10,384 nucleotides of DNA from Cryomorphaceae bacterium (GTDB lineage: Bacteria > Bacteroidota > Bacteroidia > Flavobacteriales > Schleiferiaceae), in the NCBI GenBank assembly GCA_022565745.1, contig JAIUMB010000082.1:1-10384 (forward strand), in the 5' to 3' direction. Position numbers and translations under genes: made by a program. Shown piece by piece: positions 7,328 to 10,384 of the stretch. The notes under the pieces are model-generated. The model searched no databases. It was not told the DNA's origin and saw nothing but the letters and a program-made list of their open reading frames with translations. Numbering within the stretch: the first letter of the stretch is position 1; the number at the start of each line of letters is the position of its first letter.

Positions 7328-9442
7328 TTAGTTCTTTTCTATCAAAGCTTTGCGAGAAAGTTTGAGCTTACCTCTATCGTCGATGGCGATGAGTTTAACC
7401 TCAATTTTATCTCCCTCTTTAAGGACTTCTTCTACACGCTCGAGACGACGGTGTTCAATTTCACTGATGTGCAATAAACCATCTGTTCCGCGGGCAATTT
7501 CTACAAAGGCGCCATAAGGCTGAATGCTCTTAACAGTTCCTTGGTACACTTTGCCTTCTTCAGGAGAGAACGCCAAATCGTTAATAAAGTTTTTAGCGCG
7601 TTCAATACCGTCGGCATCGTTTCCGGCAATTTCAATCATGCCTTTGTTGCCTACTTCCTCAACGGTAATGGTGGTATTGGTGTCGGCCTGAAGCTGCTGG
7701 ATAGTTTTACCACCAGGACCAATGATGGCTCCGATGTAATCCTTGGCAATTTCCATTTTGATGAGTTTAGGTGCGTGAGGCTTAACCTCGGCACGTGGTG
7801 CATCGAGCGTTTTGAGCATTTCTCCCAAAATGTGTAGACGTCCGTCACGGGCCTGGTTCAATGCCTTTTCCATGATTTCGTAAGAAAGGCCACGGATTTT
7901 AATGTCCATCTGACAAGCGGTGATGCCGTCTTTGGTTCCGGTGACTTTAAAGTCCATGTCACCCAGGTGGTCTTCGTCGCCGAGGATGTCCGACAAAACG
8001 GCATACTTACCACTTTCGGGATCGGTGATCAATCCCATGGCAATACCCGATACGGGCTTTTTGATTTTCACACCGGCGTCCATCAATGAAAGGGTACCGG
8101 CACAAACAGTTGCCATAGACGAGCTACCGTTGGATTCAAGAATTTCTGAAACTACACGAATGACGTGTGGACTGTCGTTGGGAATCATAGGCTTCAACGC
8201 GCGCTGTGCCAAGTTTCCGTGACCGATTTCGCGACGGCTTGTGCCGCGGATTGGACGGGCTTCACCGGTAGAAAATGGCGGAAAGTTGTAGTGCAGGTAG
8301 AAGCGCTCAGAACCAACGAAGGTTACATTGTCGATGCGGTTTTCGTCGAGTTTGGTTCCCAAAGTTGTGGTGGTGAGCGATTGCGTTTCTCCACGGGTAA
8401 ATACGGCAGAACCGTGCGTGGCGGGCAATACGTCTACTTCACACCAGATGGGGCGAATGTCTTCGGGCTTACGACCGTCCAAACGAACTTTTTCGTCGAG
8501 GATCAATGCGCGAACCGCATCGTATTCCACGTCGTGGAAGTAGCGCTTGGCCAATCCTATTTTTTCATCACGTTCTTCTTCAGAGATATTGGCCTCAACA
8601 AAGGCTTCAAAGATTTCGGAAAACGCTTCGCCACGTTCTTGCTTTGCTTTACCGGAGCGGGCAACTTCGTATACGGCATCATATGTTTTATCGTGAATCA
8701 GCTTGCTCAAGTCTTCGTCGTGAACTTCGTGACTGTATTCGCGCACGCTGTTTTGGTTCACAGCTTTGCGAAGGGCCAACTGCGCTTCACATTGACGCTT
8801 GATTTCTTCGTGGGCAAATTTGATGGCCTCCAACATTTCAGCTTCGCTGGCTTCGAGCATTTCGCCTTCTACCATAGCTACACTATCGGCGGTACCACCA
8901 ACCATTAAGTCGAGGTCACACTCGAGTAGTTGACCGGGCTTGGGGTTGATGACCAGTTCACCGTTGATGCGGGCCACGCGTACTTCAGAAATGGGGCCGT
9001 GGAAAGGAATATCAGAAATGGTAATCGCTGCAGAAGCGGCCAAAGCGGCAAGTGCATCGGGCTTTACTTCGGGGTCGTGTGACATCAAGTAAACAATCAC
9101 TTGCGTTTCAGCGTGATAGTCTTTGGGGAACATGGGGCGAAGGATGCGATCCACCAGGCGCATAACGAGAATTTCGTCGTCGCTGGGGCGTCCTTCACGC
9201 TTGATAAACCCTCCCGGCATACGGCCACCGGCTGCATATTTTTCGCGGTACTCTACGGTTAATGGTAAAAAGTCGATGCCTTCGTTGGCAGTTTTGCTGG
9301 ATACAGTCGAGGCGAGCAATACACAATTGCCCATGCGGACAACCACAGAACCATCCGCTTGCTTGGCCAATTTTCCTGTTTCGATGGAAATGGTACGGCC
9401 GTCGGCCAGCGTGATGTCTTGGGTAATGGGGTTAGGAATCAT
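7328..9442 (-). CDS. pnp: Polyribonucleotide nucleotidyltransferase (PNPase)
   Basis: PNPase (704 aa) degrades RNA from the 3' end by phosphorolysis, releasing nucleoside diphosphates, and can add tails in reverse; the trimer often acts with RNase E-type enzymes and helicases. Domains in order: first RNase PH domain (about 10-145, with [19 protein letters not shown] at 72-90), an all-helical linker (about 150-310), second and catalytic RNase PH domain (about 315-550, with [18 protein letters not shown] and the acidic [16 protein letters not shown] at 484-499), KH domain with the GPGG loop (575-578), and S1 domain (about 630-697, [18 protein letters not shown]). The ATG at 9442 gives the family start [10 protein letters not shown]. 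An upstream ATG at 9493 in frame would add 17 residues but lies inside the rpsO terminator hairpin, so it is rejected. It lies between rpsO and rpoD on the same strand. Confidence 0.98.
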   Translation of the reverse strand: MIPNPITQDITLADGRTISIETGKLAKQADGSVVVRMGNCVLLASTVSSKTANEGIDFLPLTVEYREKYAAGGRMPGGFIKREGRPSDDEILVMRLVDRILRPMFPKDYHAETQVIVYLMSHDPEVKPDALAALAASAAITISDIPFHGPISEVRVARINGELVINPKPGQLLECDLDLMVGGTADSVAMVEGEMLEASEAEMLEAIKFAHEEIKRQCEAQLALRKAVNQNSVREYSHEVHDEDLSKLIHDKTYDAVYEVARSGKAKQERGEAFSEIFEAFVEANISEEERDEKIGLAKRYFHDVEYDAVRALILDEKVRLDGRKPEDIRPIWCEVDVLPATHGSAVFTRGETQSLTTTTLGTKLDENRIDNVTFVGSERFYLHYNFPPFSTGEARPIRGTSRREIGHGNLAQRALKPMIPNDSPHVIRVVSEILESNGSSSMATVCAGTLSLMDAGVKIKKPVSGIAMGLITDPESGKYAVLSDILGDEDHLGDMDFKVTGTKDGITACQMDIKIRGLSYEIMEKALNQARDGRLHILGEMLKTLDAPRAEVKPHAPKLIKMEIAKDYIGAIIGPGGKTIQQLQADTNTTITVEEVGNKGMIEIAGNDADGIERAKNFINDLAFSPEEGKVYQGTVKSIQPYGAFVEIARGTDGLLHISEIEHRRLERVEEVLKEGDKIEVKLIAIDDRGKLKLSRKALIEKN

Positions 9443-9474
9443 ACGTTCTAAGTCAATGTAAAGGGATAGATAGT

Positions 9475-9514
9475 AAAAACGGGAAAAAGGCAACCCTATG
9501 AGTTGCCTTTTCCC
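9475..9514 (-). terminator. Terminator or attenuator between rpsO and pnp
   Basis: GGGAAAAAGGCAAC (9481-9494) pairs with GTTGCCTTTTCCC (9502-9514), 13 bp with one bulged A and a seven-base loop. On the minus strand the stem is followed by GTTTTT (complement of 9475-9480). It lies 13 bases past the rpsO stop and about 30 bases before the pnp start. In E. coli the rpsO-pnp gap also carries a terminator and a processing hairpin, so partial read-through into pnp is plausible here; that is inference. Confidence 0.82.
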
Positions 9515-9527
9515 AATGTTAATCGGT

Positions 9528-9797
9528 TTATTTACGCAAGCCTAATTTGGCAATTATGGCACGATACCGTTCGATGTCTTTGTTCTTGAGGTAGTTCAAC
9601 AACTTTCGTCGCTTACCTACCAAAAGCACCAATGAGCGCTCGGTGTTAAAGTCCTTACGGTTCTTTTTCAAGTGCTCAGTAAGGTGACTAATTCGATACG
9701 TAAAAAGGGCGATCTGCCCTTCCGGTGAGCCGGTGTCGGTTTTACCTTTTCCGTGCTCTGCAAAGATATTTTCTTTGACTTCTGGGTTCAAATACAT
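9528..9797 (-). CDS. rpsO: 30S ribosomal protein S15
   Basis: Complete S15 (89 aa, the standard length), a primary binding protein of the 16S rRNA central domain. The family signature runs through [16 protein letters not shown] (21-36), [13 protein letters not shown] (38-50) and [13 protein letters not shown] (59-71), with a basic C-terminus ending LGLRK. The ATG at 9797 gives the normal start for Bacteroidetes S15 (MYLNPEVKE). It is the first gene of the rpsO-pnp-rpoD run, an order often seen in Bacteroidetes. A -7-like box lies 45 bases upstream, so the leader is probably about 40 nt, too short to show an obvious pseudoknot of the kind used for S15 autoregulation in E. coli. Confidence 0.98.
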   Translation of the reverse strand: MYLNPEVKENIFAEHGKGKTDTGSPEGQIALFTYRISHLTEHLKKNRKDFNTERSLVLLVGKRRKLLNYLKNKDIERYRAIIAKLGLRK

Positions 9798-9841
9798 GCT
9801 AAAATCAGTTTTGATGTTTGTTATGCATTACAATTAGCGGG

Positions 9842-9849
9842 CAAAATTA
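9842..9849 (-). promoter_or_regulatory. Probable promoter -7 box for rpsO
   Basis: On the minus strand the bases read TAATTTTG, an exact match to TAnnTTTG, followed by CCCGC. It lies 45 bases before the rpsO ATG and is the best match on the upstream side. No TTG occurs at the -33 spacing. If it is the real promoter, the repeat-rich region begins immediately upstream of it. Confidence 0.5.
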
Positions 9850-9885
9850 CGAAATAAAATTTTAGTAGCGAGGGATTTGTTTGGG

Positions 9886-9913
9886 TTTTCAGTTTTTAGT
9901 ATTCAGTATTTAG
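9886..9913. repeat. Heptamer tandem repeat, consensus TWTTYAG, four copies
   Basis: Four adjacent 7-bp units in perfect register: TTTTCAG, TTTTTAG, TATTCAG, TATTTAG. Only the second and fifth positions vary, and all four combinations are used once. It starts about 36 bases upstream of the rpsO -7-like box. Confidence 0.8.
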
Positions 9914-9940
9914 TTTGGTGAATGGTGGTATATGCGTGTA

Positions 9941-9973
9941 ATCCCGTAGGGGTGACCGTGATTATAGCCACGG
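9941..9973. repeat. Two adjacent small hairpins, REP-like
   Basis: ATCCC (9941-9945) pairs with GGGGT (9949-9953) around a GTA triloop, with one T/G wobble. Two bases later CCGTG (9956-9960) pairs with CACGG (9969-9973) around an eight-base ATTATAGC loop. A compact double hairpin containing GTAG is reminiscent of REP sequences associated with RAYT-type transposases, but no such transposase is present here and the assignment is tentative. Confidence 0.45.
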
Positions 9974-10005
9974 ATGACGAATTCCTCACCACCTCACTCC
10001 ACGCT

Positions 10006-10033
10006 CCCCTCTCCCCCGCACCCCCGCTTCCCC
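10006..10033 (-). other. G-quadruplex motif on the minus strand
   Basis: On the plus strand four C-runs (CCCC 10006-10009, CCCCC 10013-10017, CCCCC 10021-10025, CCCC 10030-10033) are separated by 3, 3 and 4 bases. The minus strand therefore has four runs of at least four guanines with short loops, which satisfies strict quadruplex rules with four stacked tetrads possible. It sits in a longer pyrimidine-rich tract (about 9984-10033). Formation in the cell is not shown by sequence alone. Confidence 0.7.
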
Positions 10034-10051
10034 GCGTGCGTAGCACATTAA

Positions 10052-10078
10052 CAACGAAAAGCACGAAAGACACGAAAA
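10052..10078. repeat. 9-bp tandem repeat with ACGAAA core, three copies
   Basis: ACGAAA occurs at 10054, 10063 and 10072, exactly 9 bases apart, in units close to CACGAAAGA. Read on the minus strand this gives the repeating FVSFVLFV-type peptide seen in the spurious frame there, which explains that frame. Confidence 0.7.
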
Positions 10079-10120
10079 TTTGCGCTGCAAAAATGATTTG
10101 CCATGAATGTCTTGAAACAG

Positions 10121-10148
10121 TCTGAGGTCTGAGGTCGGGGGTCTGAGT
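10121..10148. repeat. Heptamer tandem repeat TCTGAGG, four copies
   Basis: Units are TCTGAGG (10121-10127), TCTGAGG (10128-10134), TCGGGGG (10135-10141) and TCTGAGT (10142-10148). Two copies are perfect and two diverged. It ends six bases before the GCATGG array. Confidence 0.8.
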
Positions 10149-10153
10149 TAGAC

Positions 10154-10260
10154 GGATGGTAATGCTATGCACGCATGGAGTACTGCGTACGCATGGGTTG
10201 CTGTCGCAAGCATGGTTTGCTACGCACGCATGGGGTACTGCGTACGCGCATGGTTTGCGA
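10154..10260. repeat. Six-unit 18-20 bp array with GCATGG core and palindromic spacers
   Basis: GCATGG occurs at 10173, 10191, 10210, 10228 and 10248, with a one-base variant GGATGG at 10154; spacings are 19, 18, 19, 18 and 20. Each 12-14 base spacer carries a small inverted repeat of form TRC, 3-4 bases, GYA: TGC/GCA in units 1, 3 and 4, TAC/GTA in units 2 and 5. The last unit continues into the long hairpin. A higher-order direct repeat is also present: 10163-10201 and 10218-10258 are nearly the same, with three substitutions and a 2-base insertion. The length is too short and the spacers too similar for a CRISPR array. Confidence 0.75.
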
Positions 10261-10307
10261 ATGTATATAAAGGCCAAATATTGGTCTTTACATGCATCCG
10301 TAAAACC
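10252..10307. repeat. Long imperfect hairpin (about 26-bp stem, ATA loop)
   Basis: Bases 10261-10277 pair with 10281-10297 (core CCAA/TTGG, AAAG with CTTT, ATGTAT with a near-matching ATGCAT arm), with one mismatch and two G/T wobbles. Pairing resumes as TTTGCG (10254-10259) with the arm CCGTAAA (10299-10304) and GG (10252-10253) with CC (10306-10307) after one bulged A. No T-run follows on the plus side, so it is not an ordinary terminator for a plus transcript. It could be an RNA structure, a palindromic mobile relic or a protein-binding site. Confidence 0.7.
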
Positions 10308-10350
10308 AAACCTCCAAACCTCCAAACCTCCAAACTTCCAAACCTCCAAA
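10308..10350. repeat. Octamer tandem repeat AAACCTCC, five copies
   Basis: Units start at 10308, 10316, 10324, 10332 and 10340; the fourth has one change (AAACTTCC) and a partial unit AAA follows. The minus strand reads GGAGGTTT repeatedly, giving the meaningless FGGLEVW-type peptide of the open frame there. It directly abuts the long hairpin. Confidence 0.88.
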
Positions 10351-10384
10351 CAGATACAATCCTAAGGCTATAACAAATCAAATA

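Larger units (their letters stand above)
9850..10384. other. Gene-free, repeat-rich region upstream of rpsO
   Basis: No credible protein gene or RNA gene was found in these ~535 bases. Several overlapping reading frames are open (for example 9903-10349 on the minus strand), but their translations simply spell out the underlying short repeats and show no family signature. The region contains at least four different short tandem repeats (7, 9, 7 and 8 bp units), a GCATGG-centred array, a G-quadruplex motif and several hairpins, each listed separately. Bases 10351-10384 show nothing further. Confidence 0.75.

Noticed and set aside
8165..8908. 247-codon open frame on the plus strand
   Set aside because: It lies wholly antisense to pnp, whose protein is conserved along its whole length; the frame is a by-product of pnp codon use and its translation resembles no family.
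10154..10260. CRISPR array
   Set aside because: The repeated core is only 6 bases, the spacers are 12-14 bases and similar to one another, and no cas genes are nearby.
9903..10349. 148-codon open frame on the minus strand in the repeat region, and similar plus-strand frames at 9922-10125, 10156-10365 and 10167-10373
   Set aside because: Their translations are direct read-outs of the tandem repeats (FGGLEVW, FVSFVLFV, HAW/YA patterns) with no domain, no leader and several equally long frames overlapping, as expected of stop-poor repeats.

Overview
The window looks like chromosomal DNA from a member of the Bacteroidota, most likely a flavobacterial-type lineage. The reasons are a short sigma-70 factor of the Bacteroidetes kind starting MRQLKITKQ, a PorZ-type double beta-propeller protein with a type IX secretion C-terminal domain, a RecO without a zinc-finger cysteine cluster, A-rich leaders without clear Shine-Dalgarno sequences, and TAnnTTTG-type -7 boxes. 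I cannot name the genus.

Layout. Plus strand, 1-2114: the end of rpsI (cut by the window edge), rpsB and tsf, a translation operon with a strong hairpin between rpsB and tsf and a clear terminator after tsf. Plus strand, 2268-5354: porZ then recO, with a probable promoter before porZ. A hairpin usable from both sides separates recO from the convergent genes. Minus strand, 9797 down to 5428: rpsO, pnp and rpoD (a 30S protein, the 3'-5' exoribonuclease and the main sigma factor), then a gene for an uncharacterised exported coiled-coil protein. There are terminators after rpsO and after rpoD. The gene content is mostly core information processing; porZ and the coiled-coil protein are the envelope-related exceptions.

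The last ~540 bases (about 9850-10384) contain no believable gene but are unusually structured. In order they hold: a heptamer tandem repeat, two tandem small hairpins, a C-rich tract whose minus strand is a textbook G-quadruplex motif, a 9-bp repeat, a second heptamer repeat, a six-unit 18-20 bp array with a GCATGG core and small palindromic spacers, a long imperfect hairpin, and an octamer repeat. This mosaic upstream of rpsO is the only part of the window I would call unexplained, and most findings concern it. Whether it is a known dispersed repeat of this lineage or something new cannot be decided without genome-wide comparison.
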